The notes below the pieces were generated by a model that was not told the DNA's origin, did no database searches, and saw only the letters and a program-made list of their open reading frames with translations. A stretch of DNA of 17,263 bases from Kordiimonadaceae bacterium. GTDB taxonomy: Bacteria > Pseudomonadota > Alphaproteobacteria > Sphingomonadales > Emcibacteraceae. Made by a program: the position numbers and the translations under genes. The stretch is from the NCBI GenBank assembly GCA_018699075.1, contig JABIPV010000182.1:1-17263 (forward strand). Reading direction: 5' to 3'. This document shows positions 1-6,111 of the stretch, in pieces (position 1 is the first letter of the stretch; every line of letters begins with the position of its first letter).

Positions 1-605
1 GGATTGCTATCAATATATTTCTTGGAGAAGGCAAATTTAAATAGAACCCTTAATAAAGCTAATATTCTATTTGCTCTAACAGCGGAGCATTTTAACTGGG
101 CTTCACTAAGTAATAATTCTATATCGTCTGTATTAACGGTTTGTGGTGCTTTAGAGCCTATAGCAGGGATGATGTAGCATTTAGTCATGCTTTTCTCATC
201 ATAAACATTACGTCTTATTCGATCTCTGTACTTTTCCTTCTCGCGTATTGCAAAAAACTCAGTACATAACTCATCTATATTTTTTATAGAGTTCTTTCTC
301 AGCGTAACTTTTCTATCATTATGTGGATCTTCGCCTTTTTCTACACGAGCTAGTATATCAAGTTTAATAGTCCTCGCATCTTTTAAACCAATCGTGGGAT
401 AACGACCTGCTTTATACTTGGGTCTACTTCTTCTAGGTTCACCCTCACGGTGAATGTAGTAGGGCACATACCATGTTTTGGTTCCCTTAGGTGTTATGCG
501 TAATACTAAGCCTGCATCCTTACCTTCACCGTAATAATCCACTGGACCGCCCTTAGGAGCCTCTAGAGCTTCTATTTGTCTATCCTGCTTCGGAAGTATA
601 GCCAT
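1..605 (-). CDS. Tyrosine site-specific recombinase (integrase), N-terminal part, truncated by window edge
   Basis: Reading leftward from the ATG at 605-603 gives 201 uninterrupted codons running off the window. The N-terminal ~100 residues look like the arm-type DNA-binding domain of P4-like integrases (DUF4102 family): a GLVLRITPKGTKTWYVPY segment, then RYPTIGLKDAR. A helical core-binding segment follows, ending in RVLFKFAFSKKYIDSNP, typical just before the catalytic domain. The catalytic R-H-R-Y residues lie outside the window, so activity cannot be judged. GGAG seven bases before the ATG supports the start. The gene sits about 155 bp from a tRNA-Arg 3' fragment and points away from it, as expected for an integrase at an element end. 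It should catalyse integration or excision at that tRNA gene. The family call is firm; whether the element is a phage, ICE or genomic island is unknown. Confidence 0.9.
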   Translation of the reverse strand, partial: MAILPKQDRQIEALEAPKGGPVDYYGEGKDAGLVLRITPKGTKTWYVPYYIHREGEPRRSRPKYKAGRYPTIGLKDARTIKLDILARVEKGEDPHNDRKVTLRKNSIKNIDELCTEFFAIREKEKYRDRIRRNVYDEKSMTKCYIIPAIGSKAPQTVNTDDIELLLSEAQLKCSAVRANRILALLRVLFKFAFSKKYIDSN

Positions 606-627
606 AACTACTCCAATTAATAAAAAA

Positions 628-645
628 TGGTCCATATATGGTCCA
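628..645. repeat. Two TGGTCCA direct repeats upstream of the integrase
   Basis: TGGTCCA occurs at 628-634 and 639-645, an 11-bp period (about one helical turn). The inner CCATATATGG is self-complementary. The pair lies 23-40 bp upstream of the integrase start codon. Such sites could be arm-type integrase sites, an autoregulatory operator or an excisionase site; the sequence does not decide which. Confidence 0.45.
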
Positions 646-697
646 CTATATTGAAAGTGTATGGTAATTGATGAAACACTATGATATAGAAAACCAT

Positions 698-716
698 TGT
701 AATACAGTATATTACA
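698..716. repeat. Inverted repeat TGTAATA-N5-TATTACA between integrase and att site
   Basis: This is a perfect 7-bp inverted repeat with a 5-bp spacer (CAGTA), lying between the integrase promoter region and the tRNA fragment. It has no T-run, so it does not look like a terminator. A regulator or accessory recombination protein could bind here. This is an observation of symmetry only. Confidence 0.35.
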
Positions 717-760
717 TGTATTCATAGAATATCAAGGGATTTCATTGTATATCTTTACAT

Positions 761-810
761 GCGGATTTCTAATCCGTAGGTCACAGGTTCGAATCCTGTC
801 GGGCGCACCA
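761..810 (+). pseudogene. tRNA-Arg(TCT) 3' half, attachment-site remnant
   Basis: The sequence folds as the 3' part of a tRNA. The anticodon stem is GCGGA/TCCGT (761-765/773-777), closing the loop TTTCTAA with anticodon TCT at 768-770. The variable loop is AGGTC. The T arm is ACAGG-TTCGAAT-CCTGT (783-799). The acceptor 3' strand CGGGCGC (800-806) is followed by A and an encoded CCA. The expected 5' acceptor strand GCGCCCG and the D arm are absent upstream (731-760 is unrelated AT-rich sequence), so it cannot make a complete tRNA. It is best read as the att scar left by the neighbouring integrase; the exact crossover point is not visible. Confidence 0.85.
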
Positions 811-869
811 TTCTTTGCCTATATTTATTCCTTTGCACAATTATATTTCTTATCTAGGAAAAATATAAA

Positions 870-2243
870 TTAGCCTTTTTCTGACTGTTGATCGGTTGTT
901 TCAGTAGTTGAAGCATTTAATAACTGATTTGTTATTACACCAGAAACCATCGCCCCACTGATATTTAAAGCGGTTCTCGCTTTATCAATAAGGGGGTCAA
1001 CAGCGATAAGAACGCCTGCCATTTCAATGGGAAGTCCCATAATTGGAAAGGCCACAAGAACAGCATTGGGCCATCCGCCGCCATATCCCGCGATCGCAAA
1101 TGAGCTTACCGTTACCACCAGAATAAGTGTGATGATAAATTCAAAATCTACGTTGATACCAACCGTTGGGGCAATCATTATGGCGAGCATAGTCGGAAAA
1201 ATATTACCGCAAGCATTTTGGCCGTTTGATGCACCAAATGCCGCTGAAATAGTTGCAATTGTTTTTGGCACACCAAGTTTGTTTGTTTGGGCTTCAATGG
1301 TAAGAGGAATACAGGATGATGCACTGCTTGAGGCACCACCGACCATAAGCACAGGAAATGCGGCCTTGAAATATTTTTTCGGGTCATACCCTGACAGGTT
1401 AATCAGGCCATAATGAATGAGGAACATTATGGCGATGGCAAGATATGCGGCAATGACAAACTTTCCCAAACCCATAATGTCTGTTAATTGCATTGTCGCG
1501 GCTAACTTCGTCATCAATGACATAACACCATAAGGTGAGATGCGCATAATCATCGCCAGTAAGCTCATGACAACCTTTTGTGAAATATCACTTATTTGCA
1601 TAAAGGTTTTTTGAAATTCAGGCGCTTCATTTATGGCTTTCTGGCTGGCGATAGAAAATAATATGCAAAAGACAATTACGGCTAAAATTGATATTGGTCG
1701 CGCGCCTGAAAAATCAGAAAATATATTGCTTGGTATATAACTGGTCAACAGTGAAGCGGCATTGTCGTTTGAAATATCTTCTAGTCTTCCTGTGAAATAT
1801 GCACCTGTACCAACTTCTCGGGCACCCATAGTAAGGCCTTCTGCGGTTAAACTGAATGCGCTTGAAACGATTGCGGAAATTGTTGATGACATCAGGGCCG
1901 TAATGAAAAGAATGCCAATTATTAAACCGCCTATCTTACCAATTGAAGAAAGGTTTTTAATTTGCGAAGTAGCACTAATTAATGTGACCAGTATAAGGGG
2001 AATAGTGACCATCTTTAATAAGCTGAGGTAGCCATCACCAATAATATTGGTCCATTCAAGTGTGTTACTAAGTTCCGTACTGTCTACGCCATATATATTT
2101 TGCAATATGACACCAAAAATAATACCTGCTAAGAGGCCTAAGAATATTTTTCGCGATGGTTTTAAATTAACACCGCTTGATTTACTTATTAATATTAAGA
2201 GGCCAATAAAAACGAGAAAATTTAATATTATGGTTAGCGACAT
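870..2243 (-). CDS. tcyP: TcyP-like sodium/proton-coupled L-cystine symporter (DAACS family)
   Basis: 457 residues, matching the usual ~460 for TcyP/YdjN. The protein is strongly hydrophobic throughout, with the dicarboxylate/amino-acid:cation symporter architecture. The N-terminus (FLVFIGLLILI, then a KIFLGLLAGIIFGVILQNIYG segment) resembles TcyP. The serine-rich re-entrant hairpin GGASSSASSCIPLTIEAQ at about 300-317 and the later GASNGQNACGNIFPTMLA are family signatures. TcyP proteins import L-cystine across the inner membrane. The start is supported by AGGAAAG just before the ATG. It begins 22 bp after the stop of the MFS gene at 2266-3480, on the same strand, so the two are probably co-transcribed. 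Another DAACS substrate, such as a dicarboxylate or other amino acid, is possible but less likely given the overall match. Confidence 0.8.
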   Translation of the reverse strand: MSLTIILNFLVFIGLLILISKSSGVNLKPSRKIFLGLLAGIIFGVILQNIYGVDSTELSNTLEWTNIIGDGYLSLLKMVTIPLILVTLISATSQIKNLSSIGKIGGLIIGILFITALMSSTISAIVSSAFSLTAEGLTMGAREVGTGAYFTGRLEDISNDNAASLLTSYIPSNIFSDFSGARPISILAVIVFCILFSIASQKAINEAPEFQKTFMQISDISQKVVMSLLAMIMRISPYGVMSLMTKLAATMQLTDIMGLGKFVIAAYLAIAIMFLIHYGLINLSGYDPKKYFKAAFPVLMVGGASSSASSCIPLTIEAQTNKLGVPKTIATISAAFGASNGQNACGNIFPTMLAIMIAPTVGINVDFEFIITLILVVTVSSFAIAGYGGGWPNAVLVAFPIMGLPIEMAGVLIAVDPLIDKARTALNISGAMVSGVITNQLLNASTTETTDQQSEKG

Positions 2244-2265
2244 ATTCTTTCCTAATAGGTTTAGG

Positions 2266-3480
2266 TTAATTTATTTTTTGTACCTTAGGCCTTCTAACAC
2301 TCACAAAGATAGTTAAGGTAAGCACACCGCACACTAAAAATCCACCTATTAAAGGCGCAACGGTACCATCATAGAGTTGTCCGATTATTCCACCGACCAA
2401 TACAGCGAAAAAGGTTTGTATCGAACTTATGACGGACGTCGCGACACCCGCAATGTGGCCAAAGGGTTCTAGTGCTAGCGCATTAAGGTTTCCAAACAAT
2501 AATCCAAGACAGAAAAAGGCAATTGTAAGATAAAGTAAAAATAAATTAAGACTTAATTGCCCCTCATTTGAAAAAACGTAGAGATAAAAAATTAAAGAAA
2601 CGAAAGTAATCGTTATAAGGGCATAAAAACTAAGCTTTTCCATTCCAAAAATAGCGATTAGTTTTGAATTTGCAAATGAAGCAAATCCGAGCGCTAGGGC
2701 CAAGGCACCAAAATAAATGGAGAATAAATCACCGAGCATATATTGATCTTGAAGTATTTGTTGAGCTGTACTTAGATAAGCCACGAAAGAACCAAATATT
2801 AAACCAAGTGAAACCGTATATCCAAGTGCTTGTGTATGTCGTAATGTTTCAACAATTCCGGCCGAAATAGTAGATAATGAAAATGTCAGATGCTTATCTT
2901 TAGCCAAGGTTTCGCCTTGACGATAATGTAACCACATTAGGGAAGCCACTCCATAAGCGAATATAAACCAAAAGATTAAACGCCACTGTGCAAAAAGCAA
3001 AATGGCTTGACCAATCGAAGGTGCTAGGGCCGGAACAATAATGAATACAACCGTGATCAGCGACATAATCTTGCCCATCTCAGGTCCGTGAAATTTATCC
3101 CTTACCATCGCGAGGGAGACAACCCTACATGATGCAACACCAAACCCTTGGATCACTCTGCCGATGAGCATAAATGATAGATCAGTGGCAAAAATGGAAA
3201 TGAGTGTACCGATTAAATAAATTGAAATACCAAGATAAATAATTTTCTTTCGGCCATAAGCATCAGATAAGGGGCCATACAACATTAATCCCAGTGACAT
3301 TCCTAAGAAGACTGCAGAAATAATCAACTGGCTATCATTAGGGTCTAAAATATTGAGATCCGTTGTCATTTGTCCTAAGGCAGGAAGCATAGTATCGATG
3401 CTAAGCGCAGCAAGCGACATTATTGCTGCCATTAGACAAATAAACTCTTTATTGCTGCTATCTGAATTGGGGTTATTCAT
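2266..3480 (-). CDS. MFS exporter, Bcr/CflA family
   Basis: 404 residues, the usual length for 12-helix Bcr/CflA transporters. Signatures are SIDTMLPALGQM in helix 1 (about 27-38), the MFS loop motif GPLSDAYGRKK (about 69-79), and RVIQGFGVASCRVVSLAMVRD (about 108-128), followed by a Pro/Gly-rich helix 5 (IVPALAPSIGQ). Family members are proton-coupled inner-membrane exporters of drugs. E. coli Bcr is also reported to promote cysteine export, which is notable because the downstream gene is a cystine importer. The C-terminus carries basic residues after the last helix. Upstream lies a 139-bp divergent region with a LexA-type box at 3554-3568. The start is the first in-frame ATG, with a modest GAG. 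The real substrate cannot be told from sequence. Confidence 0.85.
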   Translation of the reverse strand: MNNPNSDSSNKEFICLMAAIMSLAALSIDTMLPALGQMTTDLNILDPNDSQLIISAVFLGMSLGLMLYGPLSDAYGRKKIIYLGISIYLIGTLISIFATDLSFMLIGRVIQGFGVASCRVVSLAMVRDKFHGPEMGKIMSLITVVFIIVPALAPSIGQAILLFAQWRLIFWFIFAYGVASLMWLHYRQGETLAKDKHLTFSLSTISAGIVETLRHTQALGYTVSLGLIFGSFVAYLSTAQQILQDQYMLGDLFSIYFGALALALGFASFANSKLIAIFGMEKLSFYALITITFVSLIFYLYVFSNEGQLSLNLFLLYLTIAFFCLGLLFGNLNALALEPFGHIAGVATSVISSIQTFFAVLVGGIIGQLYDGTVAPLIGGFLVCGVLTLTIFVSVRRPKVQKIN

Positions 3481-3514
3481 TAGGTCTCTTACATGATTAA
3501 TTTACTGATGGCCT

Positions 3515-3520
3515 TATATA
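3515..3520 (-). promoter_or_regulatory. Possible -10 element for the MFS-tcyP operon
   Basis: TATATA on the minus strand, about 35 bp before the ATG of the MFS gene, could be a -10 hexamer. I find no convincing -35 at 16-18 bp spacing, so this is weak. Confidence 0.25.
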
Positions 3521-3553
3521 CTAGTTAAAAGAAAAAGACCGTAATTAAATCAT

Positions 3554-3568
3554 GTTCTTATTTTGTTC
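3554..3568 (+). promoter_or_regulatory. LexA (SOS) box, alphaproteobacterial type GTTC-N7-GTTC
   Basis: GTTCTTATTTTGTTC matches exactly the direct-repeat LexA operator GTTC-N7-GTTC described for Alphaproteobacteria. The flanks also repeat (TGTTCTT at 3553-3559 and at 3564-3570). It abuts a promoter candidate, TTGATA (3569-3574), serving the small ORF at 3620, and lies about 74 bp upstream of the divergent MFS start. By simple counting on equal base frequencies, an exact match in a ~140-bp intergenic region has a chance of roughly 0.004 over both orientations. It could control the small ORF, the MFS operon or both. Confidence 0.6.
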
Positions 3569-3597
3569 TTGATATATACTCAATATTAGGTTATATG
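3569..3597 (+). promoter_or_regulatory. Promoter candidate for the 47-codon ORF
   Basis: TTGATA (3569-3574), a 17-bp spacer, and TATATG (3592-3597) fit a sigma-70 type promoter. Transcription would begin near 3604, giving a very short leader directly before AAAGGAG (3606-3612). An alternative -10 is TATACT (3575-3580), which would place the LexA box in its -35 region. In either case LexA bound at 3554-3568 would block RNA polymerase. Confidence 0.4.
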
Positions 3598-3619
3598 TTC
3601 TCAATAAAGGAGAATTAAA

Positions 3620-3763
3620 ATGGTTTTTACTTTTAAACAAAAAAAACAATGCTTCAAAAAAGGCCTCTATAAATGCCCCGTACCACCAACTGAAATTAGC
3701 CGATATTGGTCAGATTACGATTGGTTTAAGCACGTTGATACTCAAGGCGTCTGGTGCCATTGA
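3620..3763 (+). CDS. Small 47-residue protein, unrecognised, candidate SOS-regulated
   Basis: The ORF ATG 3620 to TGA 3761-3763 encodes 47 residues. It has a strong ribosome-binding site (AAAGGAG, 3606-3612, seven bases before the ATG), a promoter candidate and LexA box upstream, and a terminator hairpin 15 bp after the stop: a complete small transcription unit. The protein is basic (8 Lys/Arg against 4 Asp/Glu) and aromatic-rich, with Trp at 30, 35 and 45 and Cys at 11, 19 and 46, ending in WCH. There is no membrane segment or signal peptide. The middle carries CPVPPTEISRYWSDYDWF. I do not recognise a family. It could be a non-coding or decaying segment, but the ribosome-binding site and flanking signals argue for a gene. 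The Cys/His content might allow metal binding or disulfides; that is a guess. Confidence 0.6.
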   Translation: MVFTFKQKKQCFKKGLYKCPVPPTEISRYWSDYDWFKHVDTQGVWCH

Positions 3764-3773
3764 AAGATTATGG

Positions 3774-3804
3774 AAAACCCTTAAAGCGCATTTAAGGGGG
3801 TTTT
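3774..3804. terminator. Bidirectional Rho-independent terminator between small ORF and persulfide dioxygenase
   Basis: CCCTTAAA (3778-3785), loop GCGCA, TTTAAGGG (3791-3798) forms a perfect 8-bp stem. It is flanked by AAAA on the left (3774-3777) and, after GG, TTTT on the right (3801-3804), so each strand ends its hairpin with a short U-run. It terminates the small ORF on the plus strand and the 3781-4650 gene on the minus strand. The stop codon of the latter lies inside the stem. Confidence 0.65.
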
Positions 3805-4650
3805 AAGGTAAGTCACACCATTATCATCTGCTGGTGGGAAATTACCCGCCCGCATATTTACCTGCACGGACGGTAAAATTAATTTTGGCATACTAAGTTC
3901 TGCATCTCTTGCTGTTCTCGCTTCAATATATTGGTCACGATTTTTGCCAGCTAAATGAATGTTATGTTCCTTTTGTTCTCGAACACTTGTAACCCATTTA
4001 TAGTCGCGCCCACCCGGTGCATAATCATGACACATGTAAAGTATAGTATCATCAGGAAGTGATAAAATTCGCTGAATACTGTCATATAATTCAGCAGCGT
4101 CACCACCTGGAAAGTCACACCTTGCCGTACCGAAATCGGGCATAAACATGGTGTCGCCGATATAACAAGCCCCCTCAATATAATAGGTTATGCATGCAGG
4201 TGTATGTCCGGGGGTGTGAAACACTTCTCCTTCAATTGTGCCGATTTTGAATTTTTCCTGATCAGCAAAAAGATGATCAAATTGTTTACCGTCTTTAGTG
4301 AATTCTTTTTCAGCATTAAATACAGGTCCAAAAGTGGATTGTACCACTGGTACTTGATTACCAATAGCAATAGTGCCACCGATTTTTTCTTTTAGGTATG
4401 GTGCAGCCGTAAGGTGATCCGCATGAACATGTGTTTCTAATACCCACTGACATGTAAAATTATTCTCTTTAATATATGAAATAACCTGATCTGCCGATTT
4501 GGTGCTGGTCCTTCCAGAGTCTGGGTCATAATCAAGTACGCTATCGATAATAGCGCATTGGCCAGTTGAAATATCAGCAACAACATATGTAACTGTATAT
4601 GTAGTAGGGTCAAAAAAAGCTTGTACGTTTGCGGTAGAATTATTTGTCAT
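3781..4650 (-). CDS. Persulfide dioxygenase-like metallo-beta-lactamase-fold enzyme (ETHE1/Blh type)
   Basis: 289 residues, typical of the bacterial Blh-type persulfide dioxygenases. Metal-site motifs are visible: HVHADH at 74-79 (HxHxDH), HTPGHT with the ligand His149, GD at 165-166, and MCHDY with His208. The segment GTARCDFPGGD (174-184) corresponds to the region following the metal-binding Asp in ETHE1-like enzymes. Such enzymes are non-haem iron dioxygenases that oxidise glutathione persulfide to sulfite, detoxifying sulfide-derived persulfides in the cytoplasm. No signal peptide is seen. The start is supported by GAGAG upstream. It is divergent from the MFS transporter at 4799 and convergent with the 47-codon ORF; no rhodanese or BigR-like regulator is adjacent. 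Glyoxalase II is less likely because of the length and the FPGGD region. Confidence 0.85.
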   Translation of the reverse strand: MTNNSTANVQAFFDPTTYTVTYVVADISTGQCAIIDSVLDYDPDSGRTSTKSADQVISYIKENNFTCQWVLETHVHADHLTAAPYLKEKIGGTIAIGNQVPVVQSTFGPVFNAEKEFTKDGKQFDHLFADQEKFKIGTIEGEVFHTPGHTPACITYYIEGACYIGDTMFMPDFGTARCDFPGGDAAELYDSIQRILSLPDDTILYMCHDYAPGGRDYKWVTSVREQKEHNIHLAGKNRDQYIEARTARDAELSMPKLILPSVQVNMRAGNFPPADDNGVTYLKTPLNAL

Positions 4651-4680
4651 TTTAAATCTCTCATTGCGTGGATAATCTGT

Positions 4681-4708
4681 ATATTAATTCTCACAGCTCT
4701 TTTGACAA
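4681..4708 (-). promoter_or_regulatory. Promoter candidate for the persulfide dioxygenase gene
   Basis: On the minus strand, TTGTCA (4708-4703) and TAATAT (4686-4681) are separated by 16 bp. Transcription would begin about 25 bp before the ATG at 4650. This is a good sigma-70 type match. Confidence 0.45.
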
Positions 4709-4741
4709 TGTTTTTAATCAATTTGGCTCTAATAATATGTG

Positions 4742-4770
4742 TTTACAATTTCGACAATTGTTTTTTAAAT
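4742..4770 (+). promoter_or_regulatory. Weak promoter candidate for the MCT-like transporter
   Basis: TTTACA (4742-4747) and TTAAAT (4765-4770) have a 17-bp spacer, with the ATG 28 bp downstream. An imperfect dyad, ACAAT-N7-ATTGT (4745-4761), overlaps it and could be an operator. The -10 match is only four of six. Confidence 0.3.
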
Positions 4771-4798
4771 GTAAAACTGACTGATTACAGGAGTATAC

Positions 4799-6031
4799 AT
4801 GAAAATTCCCAACATTTTTTACGGGTGGAAAATCGTAGGAACTTCAGTGCTTTGCTTTTCTGCAAGTCCCGGACAGTTTTTAATTGGCGCATTTAGTTTG
4901 TTTATAATCCCGCTTGAGCTCGAATTTGGTTGGAGCAGAACTGAAATTGCCCTTACTACGGCTTTCTTTACAATCGTTCAAGCCGTTATGAACCCCATGA
5001 TAGGAAAATTAATTGACCGACATGGTAGTAAAGAAATTCTTATACCCACGGCCTTGATTTTTGGTTTAATGCTGGCAATAATTCCATTGATCGTATCAGA
5101 AACTTGGCATCTATATCTAATATATTCTATTCTGGGAGTTATCGCGGGTGGCTGCTCGGCCATTCCATACCTTCGGTTTGCTGCCGCTTGGTTCAATAAA
5201 AAACGTGGGCTGGCTTTTGGTCTTACAATGTCGGGTGGGGGACTTGGATATGCTTATACACCGCCCTTGGTTCAATATATGATAGATAATTACGGCTGGC
5301 ATTCAGGATATTATATATTGTCAGCTATTGTCGTACTTATTGCTGTGCCACTTATGTATTTATTTCTTTTTAATAAACCTGCGGATTTGAATATGTATCC
5401 GGATGGAAATAGCTCTCCCGTAGAGCTGAAAACTGCCATAAATGATGAAAAAGAAATACCTTTAAAAGAGCTTCTAAAAAGCAGCACTTTTTGGAAGCTA
5501 TATGTCATTTTTGTATTTCTTACATTTTGTTTATATGGACTAATGTTGCAATTGGTGCCAATGCTTTCAGGCAGGGGAATGGATAGCACAAATGCGGCTT
5601 TAGCCTTTTCTACAATTGGAACTACAATTATTATTGCCCGTATTGGTATTGGATATTTACTCGATAAATTTTTTGCACCGAAACTGGCGATGATTTGTTT
5701 TCTTTTATCCGCTTGCGGCATTGCAATGCTTGCAACCGGCACTATTGGCTCCACAGTATTTTTTGCGGCGGTACTTATTGGCTTTAGCATTGGTGCCGAA
5801 TTAGATATATTAGCATATTTAATTACCCGTTATTTTGGCCTTGGGTCATTTGGAATGATTTACGGCATATTATTCACCGCTTTTTTAGTTGGTGTAACAA
5901 CGGGCCCCGTGGCATATGCCGCGGTTTATGATTACTATGGTTCATATATTAACATGTTAATCGCATGTACCCTTTTATTAACATTTACGGCAGGTTTAAT
6001 GATGCTTTTGCCTAAATATAATAATGAATAA
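4799..6031 (+). CDS. MFS transporter, MCT/OFA-like (monocarboxylate or other organic anion)
   Basis: 410 residues with 12 predicted hydrophobic segments. The opening (FYGWKIVGTSVLCF) and the pattern FGWSRTEIALTTAFFTIVQAVMNPMIGKLIDRHGSK (about 43-78) are typical of the monocarboxylate/oxalate-formate branch of the MFS. AAWFNKKRGLAFGLTMSGGGLG (about 129-150) is the second conserved region. A cytoplasmic loop of roughly 30 residues separates the halves (about 199-228). AGGAG eight bases before the ATG supports the start. It is 80 bp upstream of the molybdopterin enzyme on the same strand, so it may import that enzyme's substrate or export its product, but an internal promoter candidate lies between them. 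The substrate is unknown. Confidence 0.8.
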   Translation: MKIPNIFYGWKIVGTSVLCFSASPGQFLIGAFSLFIIPLELEFGWSRTEIALTTAFFTIVQAVMNPMIGKLIDRHGSKEILIPTALIFGLMLAIIPLIVSETWHLYLIYSILGVIAGGCSAIPYLRFAAAWFNKKRGLAFGLTMSGGGLGYAYTPPLVQYMIDNYGWHSGYYILSAIVVLIAVPLMYLFLFNKPADLNMYPDGNSSPVELKTAINDEKEIPLKELLKSSTFWKLYVIFVFLTFCLYGLMLQLVPMLSGRGMDSTNAALAFSTIGTTIIIARIGIGYLLDKFFAPKLAMICFLLSACGIAMLATGTIGSTVFFAAVLIGFSIGAELDILAYLITRYFGLGSFGMIYGILFTAFLVGVTTGPVAYAAVYDYYGSYINMLIACTLLLTFTAGLMMLLPKYNNE

Positions 6032-6043
6032 AGATAAAACCCT

Positions 6044-6066
6044 TACAAATCATTTGTATTTATAAT
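6044..6066 (+). promoter_or_regulatory. Palindrome plus TATAAT upstream of the molybdopterin enzyme
   Basis: TACAAAT-C-ATTTGTA (6044-6058) is a perfect 7-bp inverted repeat around one base, followed by a perfect -10 hexamer TATAAT (6061-6066). No -35 match sits at the proper distance (AACCCT at 17 bp). A palindrome in the spacer with a missing -35 suits an activator- or repressor-controlled promoter. The loop is too short for a hairpin, so a terminator is unlikely. Which regulator binds is unknown. Confidence 0.4.
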
Positions 6067-6111
6067 AAAATAGAGGGATGAAATTTGAGAGAGATGGTTT
6101 AGGAAAAACTG

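Larger units (their letters stand above)
1..810. mobile_element. Right end of an integrated genetic element (integrase plus att scar)
   Basis: An integrase gene lies next to an isolated tRNA 3' half, with no matching 5' half upstream of it. Tyrosine integrases commonly recombine in the 3' portion of tRNA genes and leave the displaced 3' segment at the far junction. Since the fragment reads left to right, the element body should lie to the left and the intact tRNA-Arg(TCT) gene at its other end, outside the window. The ordinary chromosome would begin near 811. The element's size and cargo cannot be seen. Confidence 0.7.

Noticed and set aside
731..810. A complete, functional tRNA-Arg gene
   Set aside because: No 5' acceptor strand or D arm can be found upstream of the anticodon stem.
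839..868. AT-only 8-bp inverted repeat downstream of tcyP (TTATATTT/AAATATAA) as a terminator
   Set aside because: No GC in the stem, a 12-base loop and no U-run.
3596..3601. Third TGTTCT repeat as part of the LexA site
   Set aside because: It is 28 bp from the second GTTC and has no partner at N7, so it is probably coincidental.
4702..4738. TTGACA at 4702-4707 as a plus-strand -35
   Set aside because: The nearest -10-like sequence (TAATAAT) is 22 bp away, outside the usual spacing.
5311..5790. 159-codon open frame on the minus strand inside the MCT-like transporter
   Set aside because: Antisense to a clearly coding membrane protein, no ribosome-binding site or recognisable domain; a shadow frame.
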